Assembly (NCBI RefSeq): GCF_000499385.1
Contig: NW_013654817.1
Span: 2,501 to 66,500, forward strand
Direction: 5' to 3'
Length of the DNA: 64,000 nucleotides
Source of the DNA: Eimeria necatrix
Lineage: Eukaryota > Apicomplexa > Conoidasida > Eucoccidiorida > Eimeriidae
This document shows positions 45,160 to 57,600 of this stretch, in pieces. The stretch's first letter is position 1; the number at the start of each line of letters is the position of its first letter. A program made the translations under genes and the position numbers. The notes beneath the pieces are model-generated. The model made no database searches. It was given only the letters and a program-made list of their open reading frames with translations, and was not told the origin of the DNA.

Positions 45160-45192
<33 letters not shown>

Positions 45193-45316
45193 AGCTTCAG
45201 CGGTAGGGTCACAGAAGACAGCCTTTATAAACCCGTGGAACGGAGCCATCCTCGACCGATATGTTTGGTCCCAAAGTATAAATGAAGTCACATGCCAGAT
45301 TCGCTTGCTTGAGCTG

Positions 45317-45351
<35 letters not shown>

Positions 45352-46711
45352 AGATATAACTGAGGTCAACGCCAAGTTACTCTCTGTCTCACTGCGGGAT
45401 GACTCTATCCGAGTGACTTATGAGGGTATGTTTCTTATTCTGAATATTTCTCCCGCGATTAAATGCTGCAGGCATGTGAGGATCTCGATTTTGAAACGGC
45501 TGTTTGCAGCTCGTTAGCTCAAGTCTATGAATTTGAATTTTTCCCCACTTCGTCTTTTGGCCCTTGAGAAAGCATCAGCCTTAGCAGAAGTCATTTCGAA
45601 ACCTGGAACGGCTTTTTATTACTTTTCTCTCCTCATCCTTTACTTATTTTCTCAAGTAAGCTGGTATGTTCTTTCAGGCCGAAGTGTCTTTGAAGGCAAG
45701 TTTAGCCACCCCATTCAATCTTCTGAGAGCTTCTGGGTGTTGGAGCAGAAGGCCTTTTTGCTGCTGACTCTGGACAAAAAGAAAGAGCTCTGGTGGGAAT
45801 CTGTGATCGAAGGAGACCCGAAAATAGACACTACGAAAGTAAGAAATGAGGCATAGTTCCTGGGCTTTGGGCCTTCATTTCGTTGTCTAGGGTTTGAAGG
45901 GCCAGGCCTAGGGTATACGGATTGTTTTCTCGAAGTTTTTGGGGTTAAAGGCCAGGTCTTTGGGTTTTAGCTAAAAGAGCAGCACAAGACCAGTGACATA
46001 TAGCAAGCGGACGTTGAGGCTGTCTGCTCGTAGCTGATCTGTATCCCTATTCGAATCTCTATCTTTTGCTGCTTTTGTTGACTCTTACCGATGTCTGTGA
46101 TCACAATTGCACTTGTCCATATTTATTGCATTCACTTGTGTCTGCGTGCAACTGTTTTTGCTCTTTCTATTTCCATCTTCTGCTGGCTGTATTCGCTTTC
46201 ACCCATATCTGTGGCCATTACCGCATTTGTTCATATCTGTTGCATTCGTTTATGACTGTTGCAACTTTTTTGCTGCTTTCGCTTCTAGGTAGAGTCCGTG
46301 AAAAGGGTGGAAGATTTCGACGAAGCGACTCAAGGCCACATCCGCAAGATCGTGTTTGAGCAAAGACTGAAGATGCAAGGTATCCAGTGTGAACTGAATC
46401 AGTTTAATTTATAATTTGTCTCTTGCCAGAAAAAACGCAGCAGCAAAAGGCAAGCATATACACAGGACAGAGCCAGTTCCACGCTAAGCATTCTACTGCC
46501 AGTGCTGCCTCATAGTGCCAGCTTTTAATGTTCAACATTTGTGGTTTCAGGCTTGAAAACCCCTGAAGAAATTGAACAAGAAAAAATTCTTCGAGAGGCT
46601 TGGGACGCCGAGGGCTCTCCATTTAAGGGCTTGCCTTTTGACCCTTCCGTTCTTAATTCTCAATCTCAGCTTCCTCCAGGTGTTCAGCCGCCCCCCGGGG
46701 GTACCCGTTGA
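44456..46711 (+). CDS. NudC-domain protein, NUDCD3 type
   Basis: Four phase-consistent exons: 44456-45425, 45678-45838, 46289-46379, 46551-46711 (460 aa). The N-terminus LLLALARGHDGIGPLLDTFF..SFL..RTDFFHI followed by MGFAPAAAEAMV is the NUDCD3 helical module. The CS (p23-like) domain starts NPWNGAILDRYVWSQS and includes GKFSHPI, SFWVLEQKAFLLLTLDKK, and ELWWESVIEGDPKID. The C-terminal WDAEGSPFKGLPFDPS is the typical family end. NudC proteins are HSP90 co-chaperones linked to dynein and WD-repeat client stability. The linker (about residues 140-270) is an Ala/Ser-rich coccidian insert, and a Gln run interrupts the CS domain. Start is the ATG before DHEGLLL; an upstream in-frame run lacks an ATG. 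Confidence 0.93.
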
Positions 46712-46782
46712 AGTTGCTGTTGCAGCAAAGCTGCTGCAGCATTAGTTGGCGCAGCATTGCTGCAGCACTAGTTGGTGCAGCA

Positions 46783-47142
46783 TTAGTTGGTGCAGCAAAG
46801 GCTGCAGCGGTTGGTGCAGCACTTGCAGGAGCCGCAGGCTGCGCTGAACGCACAGGGTGTTGATAACGAAGTTTGATGAGCAGTCTGCTGCTGCTGCAGG
46901 CGCTGCTGCTGCCTCTTCTGCAGCAGCCGCTCTTGCCGCTGCTTGTGCTGCTGCTGCCTCCGTTGCAGCTGCCCCTGCAGTTCCGGGCTTTGTGGTCCTC
47001 CCTTGTTTCTTGAGGGTACTGAATTGTGTTTTGGGTTAGTGACATTTGAGTGGAGATGAGCGACAACCGAAACAGCGCAGGTACACAGACTTAGGAGAGG
47101 CAGAAACCAGTAGGCAGAGATAGCCCTGTGACGAAAACGCAT
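46783..47142 (-). CDS. Possible small secreted Gln-rich protein
   Basis: A 119-codon frame beginning MRFRHRAISAYWFLPLLSLC, which has the basic-hydrophobic layout of a signal peptide (likely cleavage near VVAHLHS). The body is Gln/Arg-rich, then Cys-rich (SCKCCTNRCSLCCTN). It is convergent with the NUDCD3-like gene and close to its 3' end. Its second half is CAG-type sequence, so it could be spurious. Confidence 0.25.
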   Translation of the reverse strand: MRFRHRAISAYWFLPLLSLCTCAVSVVAHLHSNVTNPKHNSVPSRNKGGPQSPELQGQLQRRQQQHKQRQERLLQKRQQQRLQQQQTAHQTSLSTPCAFSAACGSCKCCTNRCSLCCTN

Positions 47143-49375
47143 GCAGCATCCGCATAAATGTCGTTATATAGTTGTTAGCGTGTATGCTTCTTGGCTGTTT
47201 CTCATTTTATCGTCAAGCCTTCAGATAGGCTGGATACCACAGTTGAAGCGAAATTGCAGAGGATAGGTGGAGTTTAAGGAGGCAAAGATAATGAACGCAG
47301 CTTGGTTTGCCGCGTCTTAACAACAGACGAACAGATTTGTAGACTGCCGGCTAATAGAATAGCCGGTCCGGCCCTGCCACATAATACTGTGCAATTTGGT
47401 ACGGCGCAGAATCGGGAGACAGCTCGCCATCTAATTCACCTGCAACTGCGCTTTAGAATGTCGATTATGTGGCATCTAGCTACAAGCAAATGCATGACAA
47501 CTCCGCTAGGCAGGCCGCCCGTTGTTCAGGCGGGTGCTGGGGGCACCGCGCAACTGTTTGTTACCAAAGTCTACGCAAACCCAACGCTATTTTGGGCCCA
47601 TTTCAGTGAAAAATTTGGCATTGGGACTTCATGGGAAGTCTCTGCTGGAGGCCATCTTTACTTAACCATCAGAGGAACGGGTTATAAGCTACGGGATCAA
47701 CAGGGTCCTGTAATGTCAAGCTCACGTAAAGGTGAAGTCTAGAGTGGCCAAAGAGCGGCTTGGAACCAATTCAGGCCTTCCTGAAAACTATTGGTGCTAC
47801 CTGCCCCACTGCAGCGAAACGTTGGCACAGTTGAAAAACACAGAAAATAGGCAACAAGCAATTCACTATGATGCAGTGTAAAAGTATTGAATCAGAGGCA
47901 AACATTCAGCCCAAGTAATACGATGAATTCGCTGCCAAGTTGGAATGGCTTTTCATAATACAAATAGACATGTATTCAATTTCACTTTGCGTAAACAGTT
48001 CCAGCAACTGCTCCACTGTAGAATGCGTCCACTGGTCAACCCCCCAATTTCTCCACCAGCTACTCACATCCTATTTACACTATGCATTTAATTATGGTAT
48101 AATGGCCTAAAACAGAAAATCTAATCCGCTGAGCGTGGCACCCCAGTATTCACACACACTTTCTCTTTGCTGCTTCCGCTAGCTGGGCATCAGAGATCGC
48201 CCAAAAACCCAGCACATTCAGTCTCCCAATGCTGGCTTTCGGGGCTGGTTCTCGTTAATTTAAGAGGCATATCCATTTTATACGCACTCTGGCAGCATTA
48301 GAGATATCCGAAGTGGAATGGTGCCATCTTAGGGAGCACTTGTAGCGAAGAGAACCGTTGAACACATGCTGTAGTGCGATTGGCGTTGCAGCCGTCCCTC
48401 CTCACTGTCGTTGCCTATTTCATCTATTCACCCCCATATATATTACATATACTTTTCGGGAATCGCATTTACTAATTGGGGCTGTTAGTTGCATGCAAAA
48501 CTGATTTGGGGACCTCAAAACAACGAAATTGCCGAAATCTGCTGCCGCTGTGCAGATTCCAACTAGCCGGGCCACTGTGGGTCACGCGTGGTCTTGTGCT
48601 GGCTGTTTGAATTGGTTTATTTATATTATTAGAGGAAGGCGTTGGTTTGGGTGGTATAACTGGCCAAAAAGAGAAGAAAGTAACTTGAATTTCTTGCGCC
48701 TCCGGCATCGATGGGCAGTGGGCGAGCTGAAGCTTTCGCCGTAAACCGCCCCTCGCCTTGGATGCTTGTTTAATTCAGCTTTAGAAAATTGAATTAAAAC
48801 GAAGCTTTAATCTTATGTTTGCCTGTTTTGCACTTTCTTTGGGAGGGCAGGCAAGTACCGCGTTTGAGCCTCAGCGCGCCGGTGGTCCGTGTGCAGTTGA
48901 ATGGCTCGTATGCCATTGTTCCCAGCTCCTGGCTTTTTCCGTCTGAAAAGGGCAAAATCTACTTCTGTTTATCTTTTTGCATGCATTTAAATGCGAAAAG
49001 GAAGTTTCTTCCGTAGAACTTTTCCTCTCTGCGGATAATTCGCGTCCTGACGCCGGCAGTTCCGGCAAAACTGGGAGCAAGATCTGCATCAATGAATAGG
49101 AAAGTCTGCTTCTCTGAAAATATTTGACTGCAGCTTCTTTGCCCCTTCCAGTTGCTGGTAATTCCTTATTTCTGGGCGCTCTCCGTTCCCGTCCTTCCGC
49201 TCCGGTTCGATTCACGGTCTTTTCTCCGTGTTTTCTTCGCATCTCTCATTTCCGGATTGTTTCCTTGCTTCGTTTCTCTGGCAGTTCATTTAGTTTCTTT
49301 TTGTCTTTTTGGGTTCTTTTATCTCCCATTCGCTCCCGATTTCCCGTTTCACTCCGCTGATCCGCCGGTGTGACG
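47143..49375. other. Intergenic region with one unsupported ORF
   Basis: A 146-codon plus-strand frame (47302-47742; includes LFVTKVYANPTLFWAHFSEKFG) has balanced composition but no recognised family and no ATG in a strong context. It may be a coding exon or chance. The last kilobase, pyrimidine-rich near 49200-49370, is probably the 5' UTR and promoter of the kelch gene. Confidence 0.4.
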
Positions 49376-52300
49376 ATGAGTGACATTTCGGACTTCAGTG
49401 AGTCGGACTTCGACAAGCCTCCTCCTCCTCCTCCTCCAAAAGGGGGCCTGGCCCGCGGTAAGACAGGAAAGGTCCCTTTCCCCCCAACGAAGAACGCAGC
49501 AGCAGCAGCGGCAGCAAAACTAGGGCCCTCTTCTTCCGTAGAAGGATTGGGTGCCGACCTGAAGAAGGGGGATAATAAGGACGGAGCCAAAGACCTGAGG
49601 AAGGCTGGCAGCAACGTAAGTGGAGATAAGGACAAAGACAAAGGCGGCAAGACTGAGAATGAGGGAGAAAAGAAATCCTCAAAGCCAGTTGGGCGCCGTG
49701 CAGGCAGCGGTCCTCAGAGCCAGCCGTCTCTGGACAAAGCCACAGGCGTTTTGTCTCCGCCAGATTTCTTCATTTCTAAGATAGTTCATGACGGCCAGTG
49801 CTTTACTCCCCGCGTAGGGCACTGTGTGGTGGAAGCCAAGGGTTCAGTTTACCTATTTGGCGGGGAAAACGAAGAGAAGACATCATCAGATGATATGATT
49901 AGATTCGATCCGAACACCAATGAGTAAGGCAATGAATAAAAAGCGTCTGTAGAGTGTATAGGAACTACCACTAGCTTAAATATATTAAGAGAACTGTTGC
50001 AAGCTACATTATGAATGCCTTCTAATGTGCAAGGCCGAAAGTACACACCCAAACAAGTGAAGAAAAGCGCACTCTGTTCCTTGTTTCTGCTCTTCTGACT
50101 GTTTGTGGCCCTTTTCGCTGGCTTGACTCTCTTCGCATCTCCTTTTGCTTGTGCAATTCTTCCCTTTTTCTCTCTTTATTTGTCTTCGCCTCGGCGTTTT
50201 CTTCCGCTCTTTTTTTCAGCTTTGAATTAGTAGACACTAAGGGATCTGGCCCTGGCCCCCGACGCGGCGCGAGCTTGACTCTGTGGCGGCAGAGTCCTAC
50301 ATCTGAGCCCTCTCTGTTACTATTTGGGGGGATGGATGAGTCTCAGGTTGCAGTGTCTGAGTCATGGATGTTTGATCTGGCTTCTAGACAGTGGAAAGAA
50401 ATGGCTTTCAAAAATAAGCCCGACGCCAGGCACTCGCACGCTTCAGTTTATCACCAACAGAAGGGGACCCTCCTCGTTTTTGGCGGACAAGGGGCGGAAG
50501 GAAATGTCCTTCAAGACGCGCATATTCTTGAAGGATGTAAGGTTTTGAACATCTTTGCCTCGACTTATGTGTCATCGCCTCGTTCACTGAACATCTCCTC
50601 GTCTTCCTTTCACTTATAGCTGTTTATTTACTCTTATCTTCCCCCTGCATCCACTTGCATTTGTGTTGTTTGAGACATTCATGCTTGTGAGCAGGCCTGA
50701 ACCTTTTCGTTTCCCATGCATTTTGCCCTCTTCCTACTTATGGACAATTCTTTCCTCTCTGTTTCATATTTGCGCGCTTGTTCAGTTGTTTTTATTTGCT
50801 TTTTGGTGCATTTCCCGGTCTGGTTGTTCCCTTGCTTGCAATATCCTTGAAAGGCATAGCAAAGGCTTTTTATTCATTTGTCTCTTCGGTGTCCGCTTGG
50901 TAGGGGCTTGCTCTTCAATTTTCGGTTGACACCCCTTTCTCTGCTTCCCTGTCCAATAGGATGTGCAGTTATTTGAACAGCTTTGAATTATATTGTTTGT
51001 ATCCATTCGTCTCTGTACCCTTCCCGTTTATCCGTTCACTTGCTTACCTTCTCTGCAGTAGAACCTTCGCCGTCTCTCCTTTGAAGCACTCACCTTAACC
51101 TTTAGTTCCGGTGCCCTAAGCCTTGTGTTCACGTGCGTGGGCGTGTGTGTGTTCAGCTTCCTGGCGCACCCTCGAGAGTGCAACTGATACGCTTGCTCCT
51201 TGTGGCCGCTGTGGCCATTCTGCCTCTCTCTGTGAACTGTCTAACAAATTTGTCGTTGCCGTTTTTGGTGGGGATATTAGCGGCACAGGAAAGGGAGAGA
51301 ACGATTTGTGGCTCTATGATATAGCCCAAGACAGCTGGGATATAATAGACGAATATGCGGGAGAACCGCCCTGCCCTCGATGGAAGTAAGAACCTAAACC
51401 CTAAAGTAATTGCCCCAGACCTCGTGACAAGGATGGCACGAGCTGGGAAGGGTAATAACCAACAACAGGCTTTGAAATCCAGTGGCAAATCGTCCTGCAT
51501 GCTTGTGTTTATGAAGCCGCTGGGTTTGGCAGACTTTAGAAGTTAGGAAAAAGGTTTAGGGCGTAGTTCTGGCATATAGAGTTTAGGGATTTGTCCTGTT
51601 TCCCCTTGGCGCTGCAGACACGCAGCGGCTTTCTTTGACAACAGGCTTTGGATTATTGGAGGGACGTACGCAGGATGGTTTAGGAACTATATCATGTCTG
51701 GTAAGCGTTGGCCCCTAATTTTATATTCCAGCTGTGAATCACACCAAACTCCGAATTCCTAGCCTAGTTCAGCTCAGCATGGGCCTTTTGGTCAGTTTCC
51801 GGATGTATCAAAGAGTGTAGCTCATAAGAATTTGGGGTTTTTGTTAAAATTTTAGGTTCTAGAGTGCTGTGCGAAACCTTGTCGAAGTGAACCACGCCGC
51901 AGTGTGTTGGGAATTTGGAATTTGTCATTATGAGTCCTTCAGACTGTATATATTACTGTATATTTTGTATTGATGCAAATCTTCTGTACAAGTTTGACAG
52001 ATACGTTGATAAGTGAAGAGCCATATACTAAGTAGTAATATTACTCGAATTTTTGCAAGAAGCATGGCGCTGATATTTCTGTCATGCAGACTTCTTCGTA
52101 TTTGATTTCCTGGCGAAATGCTGGTTCAAGTGCGACGTGGATCCGAAGGACTTGGGCTCTCACACGGATGTGGGCTCGCTCACGGTGCTGCCATCTAGCA
52201 GAGCCATCTTTATATTTGGAGGGGCCGACCAGAGAGGTTAGTTGATCAAATAATGGGTGCAACTGGCTGCTGATGTCATCCCTCGTTGTCTGAGATTGTT

Positions 52301-53140
52301 GCTGAGCAGATCGCTCTTCATATTTTGACGCAATAGTAAGGCTAGTACCTGTGTCCTTGTCTCTTTCTTCTTCTTTTTCGTTGCTAGTAGATCTGCCAAC
52401 TGATCTATTTTGAAAGTATGCATGCTTCTGATAGCAAACGAGTAGGGGACAAAACGACCCTACAGAAGCTATGCAGCCAGCCGAAACACCAAACTGAGTT
52501 AATTAATGAGCCAGCGAACCATCCATTCGGTATACAGGCAGTCAGAGATACTCGACAAGGTTCCATTACGGAACTAAGGGGCTAAAACTGTAAAGGAAAA
52601 AGATGACGCAGCGTGCCAATGGGTAAACAGTAAAGCGCGAACCAGTTGTGTGTGTTCTTAGGTTGCCCCTGCGCCGATGTGTATCGATTGGCCCCCGTCT
52701 GCACGACAATTTCCTTGTCGGGCTTACGGCAGGACATGCAGCGCACTGTTGCTGAAGTTAAGCAGATGAGACTCGAAATGGACAAGACCCTGCAGGAAAC
52801 GGGCGAACTAAAGGAAACAGTGACACAGATAGCGTCCCAGACGGAGGCAGCTGAGGCGAAGCTGCAAGGCGTGGCGGACACAGCTTCGAGCGCTAGCCAG
52901 CAAATGGCTGACCTAGTCAAGGCCCAGCAGCAGCTGCAAGCCAGCCTCAAACGCATAGAAGAATCTGTTGCGCAAGCAGAGGCGTCAGTCAAGTCGTTCA
53001 GTAACATAGAAAAGAGGTTTGGCGTTATGGAGGTCACAGTACAAGAGGTTCTCGCCAAACTGGAACAAAAAGCAGATATTAGTAGCCTAAGGGCGATCGC
53101 GGCTAAAGTGGGAACCGCATCAGATGATGAGGAGGCATAG
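49376..53140 (+). CDS. Kelch-repeat protein with C-terminal coiled coil
   Basis: Six phase-consistent exons: 49376-49923, 50220-50536, 51157-51385, 51618-51700, 52090-52236, 52662-53140 (600 aa). The N-terminus is acidic, then poly-Pro and Lys/Gly/Asp-rich. Kelch blades are recognised by their double-Gly and aromatic strands: VGHCVVEAKGSVYLFGGEN, PSLLLFGGMDE..SWMFDL, GTLLVFGGQG, FVVAVFGGDIS..LWLYDI, RLWIIGGTYAG, RAIFIFGGADQRG. This makes about six blades of a propeller. The last 150 residues (QDMQRTVAEVKQMRLEMDK onward) form a long coiled coil with no Pro, ending in DDEEA. Kelch propellers bind partner proteins; the coiled coil suggests oligomerisation. No specific orthologue is claimed. Confidence 0.92.
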
Positions 53141-54688
53141 TAGTCAACTGGCTATATCTGCTTCTGCCAGTCTACATTCTCTCCACCTTTGGTCTGTTTA
53201 AAACAACAGAGACAATCCGACGTCGTGCAAATTCCTGGCAGGAAGCAACGCCAATTGACACAATGCGACAAACACGTCGCAGAAGCTCTGCTACCAGCGA
53301 GCTATCCAGCGAGTTCTACAGCTATCTACCTGACTAGCCATGCTGCTGACCAAAAGTATAAAGGGCTCAAGTTATAGCTAGTGGACTAGCTGGCTATCAT
53401 GCCGGCTGGACGCCGAAATGGCTGGCCAGCGTTCTGGCTAGCTTGCTAGTTGACTGGCTTGCTGGTTGCTGGCTTTTTTTGCGGGACGCTTGGCGGAAGA
53501 CTGGCAGTCAACACTGGATTCAGTAAATTGTGTAGCCTTCCTTTTGGACGAAAGCCCGGAGCGCACCAGTAGCTGCTTGTTTATCAATTTCGACAATTAG
53601 TCCCTTAGGCGCTGAATTTAATTTTGGCATGCTAAGCAGTGAAGGCAGACTTGAATTGACTGGAGTTGGGGACAGCGTTGGTTGGCATTCGAGGGCAGCC
53701 TGTAGTTGCCATTCAACTATATGAGTGACGAGCAGTTACTGAACCAGCAGGAAACTCTATACGGTTTCACGAGAGTTTCAAACTTTGGATTGTTGAAAAG
53801 TGCTAAACGAACTGCACATCAATTCATCCACCATTGTGCCAAGCTCGCTGCTTGTTTATTTTAGCTGCCGAGCCTCTTGTTCCCTCACTTGGGAGGAGAA
53901 GCCGAAGAACACTTAAAGTATGCGTGTCGTTGTCTGGTTCTAAAGCGTGACCGAAACTATTTTGACCACTCCTATTGTTCTACTCGGCTGAAATTCTCCT
54001 AGCACTGGAGTGAACAAATACATGCATGCGTATGCCACTGGATTTGGGCTTGGATGGCGGCCATTCTATTTTTTTTCGTTGTTCGTCTTCTTCTGGGCGG
54101 GGCTGGGGTGACGGCTAATCTGTGTCATTCGATTGTTGTGGTTTCTTCTTCCAATAGGTACTCAGTGCCCTCCCCAAAGCCTCAGGATGAAAGCAAAGGT
54201 AACTAAAATGCAGATTCTACTGTGAAATAGGGAAAACTCGTGGAGTAATAGGAAACCTTCAAGGAAAACTGGATTCAAAGGTATAAGTGAATGGAGAAGC
54301 AAGTAAACGGTCATTTACACTGACCGTCAATCAGCCCCATGGCCGCCAAACACAACTCACAGCTCTGTTGTCTTCTCTTTTTTTGGGTCAACATAGTGAA
54401 AAAATGAATCTGTCAAGTTTCCTATTTACTCTGCCCTAAACTTGGGACAGCGCAGCAGACTTTTTACATTCTCGGTCATTTCGTTTGACATGCCAGAACT
54501 GGGGGGTGGTCGCTCAACTCTTGAATTCAATGTTGTAAAATTGAAATAAGCCGCTTTATTTGTCTTTTGTCATGTTAGTTTAATAATTTTTGCATCTGTA
54601 CCTTGCAAACTGTTCTGTCTCCGGTTCAGAAGCCGGCATTTACGTATAGCAACGCGCCGAATCAGACAGACCACTGGTTAGCAGCCCA
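53141..54688. other. Intergenic region
   Basis: Loose CTAGC-containing stretches (53375-53470) resemble diverged (GCTA)n. No supported exon. The sequence just before 54689 should hold the promoter of the poly-Q ORF. Confidence 0.4.
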
Positions 54689-57600
54689 ATGGAGCAAATT
54701 CGCCGTCTGCTGTCGCGATCGAGCAGAAAAATTCCAAAACAAAACAAGAGACCCCAAATGCAGATGAAAGAGCAGCAGTTGCTACAGCAGCTGCAGCAGC
54801 TGCAGCAACTTGGAGAGCCAAAGTCTCCCGACATGCAGCAGCTTCCAGCAGCAACAACGGATGAAACGTCGGTGCCCTTCTCTCCAGGCATCGCTTTGAC
54901 GAGTAACAGAAAGGCAGCGAGCCTCACAAGAGGGACAAAGTCGGGGCGTCACAATGAGGGTCCCACGATGGTTTCCACGGGAGCCACAAAGGAAGGCGTT
55001 AGCGGGGGCCTCAGGAAGGCTACCCCGAACCACCGTGGGCTCTACATCAGTGAATCGCGCCATGCTTCTGCAATAGAGCCAAATCGTGCCACAAATGCAC
55101 CACCGGAAGCATCAGCAGGTGAGGAAACGACAGCAGCAGCAGCAGCAGCAGCCACACGCGAAAGGAAAGCGACAGAAGCAACAGCAGGTGAGAGGCGGAA
55201 GACTACAGTAGCAGCCGCCTGCGAAAAGCAAATAGCAGCGCCAGCGGCAGTTCAGGCAAATATCCGTGCAGGGGCCACCGCTCGGGGCCGACCGCACAGT
55301 CGGCAACAACTCAGGCGGCCCCAGGGGCCCTCCCGTGTATCTCGCGACGATTCTGAGTTGTCACGTTTGGAGTCTCTACTGGGCCAAGGAAGCATTTGGG
55401 GGTACTCAGGGGATCCAATTCAGACCGCGGAAAAGGATCCTGATGATTCTCCTAGTTCGCCAAGGGGGAACCTTTGCACCACTGAGGCATCGTTCAGGGC
55501 TACATCCGGAATAGAACTAGGGCCCCCTGCCGTTGTTGCTTCTGCTGCTGCCGTCGCTGCAGCTGCTGCTGTTGCCAACATGCTGCTGTCACCCTGCGAG
55601 CCTGCTGCTATGGCAGCGGCACCGCGTCCTCGCCGTTACTTGCATGGCTCTTCTACAGCAGCGCCAACTACTGCTGCTGAGGCGGCGACTGCCAACTGCG
55701 CATCGAGGCCTGGAGCTGCCGCTGCTGCTGTTGCTCCTGCTCGGCAGTCGGGACCTCGAGCGCGGACATTACGAGATGCGCCGCCTGTGGGCCACCTGGG
55801 AACCAGCAGCTTGAAGAAGTCCCAAGAGCAAGAAGACAAGGACACGTCGGGGCTTTCTGCAGCCGCAGCAACACCAACTGCAACAAAGCAAGCAAGGCCA
55901 GCTGCTGCTGCAACCGCTGCTGAAGGCACATCATATACTGCTGATGCCACAGCAAATGCACTGCCAGCGTATAAAGTCACGACAGCAGCTGCTGCAGCAG
56001 CTGCTGCCGCAGCAGCTGCGGCTACAGCAGCAGCTGCGGCGACCGCAGCAGCAGCTGCGGCGGAGGCGGCGAATGACAACACCCCATCAACGTACGCTCA
56101 AACCCCTGCGGCCCCTGCAGTGCAACAGCAGCTAAACAAGCACCGCTGCAGCCAGCTCCTAGTGAAGCTCCAAACTGCAGCAACAGGGTCGACGAGGTCA
56201 GCAGCAGCAAAAAACGAAGCAACGGCAACGAATTCAGCGAAAACCAGTGCTGAAGCAAGCAATCAGACGTCTCGGGTTGTCAACAGCGCAAACGAAGCAT
56301 TCAAGAGGAAGTCAGGCGCCAGCTTACGCAACGCGCTTTACGCACAGCAGCAGCAAATACAGCATCAGCAACAGCAGCACTCTTATGAGCAGCAGCCCAC
56401 TTCACAGCAGGAGCGGCAGCAGCAGCAGCAGCAGCAGCAGCATGAAATGACGGCTGCTCATGCAGCTGCTGACGCAATAGGACTTGTGCTGAGGCCATCG
56501 GCTCTTGTCCGGTGTTCGCAGACACTTGGCAGGCAACAACTGCAGCAGCAGCAACTGCAAACGAGCCAGAGTTCTGAGTGCTGGAGCAGGAAGGGTTCTC
56601 CTCCCCATTACCGTCGCCTGAAGCAACAGCAGCACCCAGCTGAGCTGCAACATTTGCTTCTGCAAATGCTGCAAAAGCACGAACAGAAGCAGCAGCTACG
56701 ACAGCAACAACAGCACGATGTGCTCCACGAACAACCGCACCAGCAGGATGTGCTGCAACAGCAGCAACTACAGGAGCAGCAACAATGCGGTCAACAGCAA
56801 CAGCACCGGCGGCAACAAGAACTACAGCAACTGCAACTGACGCAACAGGGGGAACAGGTACAGCAACAGCTGCGGCCTTTTAATGCGCCTGAGTTCGGTG
56901 TTCACTTAGAACTGCTGCACCATGTTGCTGCTGCTGACGCGACAGCTAGAACAAGCAGCATCGCTGGCGAGCCACAGCAAAGCTTCGTTACGAGCGAAAT
57001 GCTAGCAGATACGTGGCAGTTTGGCGTGCAGCAGGAGCAGCTGGTGCTGCAGCAGCAACAACAGCTGCAGCAACAGCAACAACTGCAACAGCAACTGCAG
57101 CAGCAAGTGGAACAACAGCAGCGAGAGCAAGCGGGACTCCAGTGGAATGAGGGGCTGCTATGGCCTTGTGCTTGTCTTAACTGCAGCAGCAACAGGTGCA
57201 GCAGTAGTAGTAGTAGCAATTACCCGGACGACTACAGCTGGAAGGGCTGCACATTCGCATTATGCAGCAGAGACGCAAGCAATAGGCAGCGGCACCTGGA
57301 GGAACAGCAACGGCAGCAACAAGAGCGGCAGGAGGAGGGGCAGCAAAGGCAGCAGAAGCAGGGTACGAACAGCAATTTCTGTGCGGCAGAAACAACGGCA
57401 CTAAACGTCGGCTGGTCACAAGTGAACAAAGGTACGGGAACAGAAGTTCTTTTGCTGCAGAAGGACCTGCTTTCGCAGCAGCAGCTGCAGCAGCAGCAGA
57501 ACACGAAGCAGTGGCAGCAGCAAGTGGTAGCTGGTGTGGATATAATCCAGCAGCAGCAGAACCACCGCCAGCAGCTGCATCAGGGGCAACAGCAGCAGCA

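Noticed and set aside
44873..45375. Minus-strand ORFs opposite the NUDCD3-like linker
   Set aside because: Shadows of an Ala/Ser trinucleotide-rich linker; the plus strand has a complete four-exon conserved gene.
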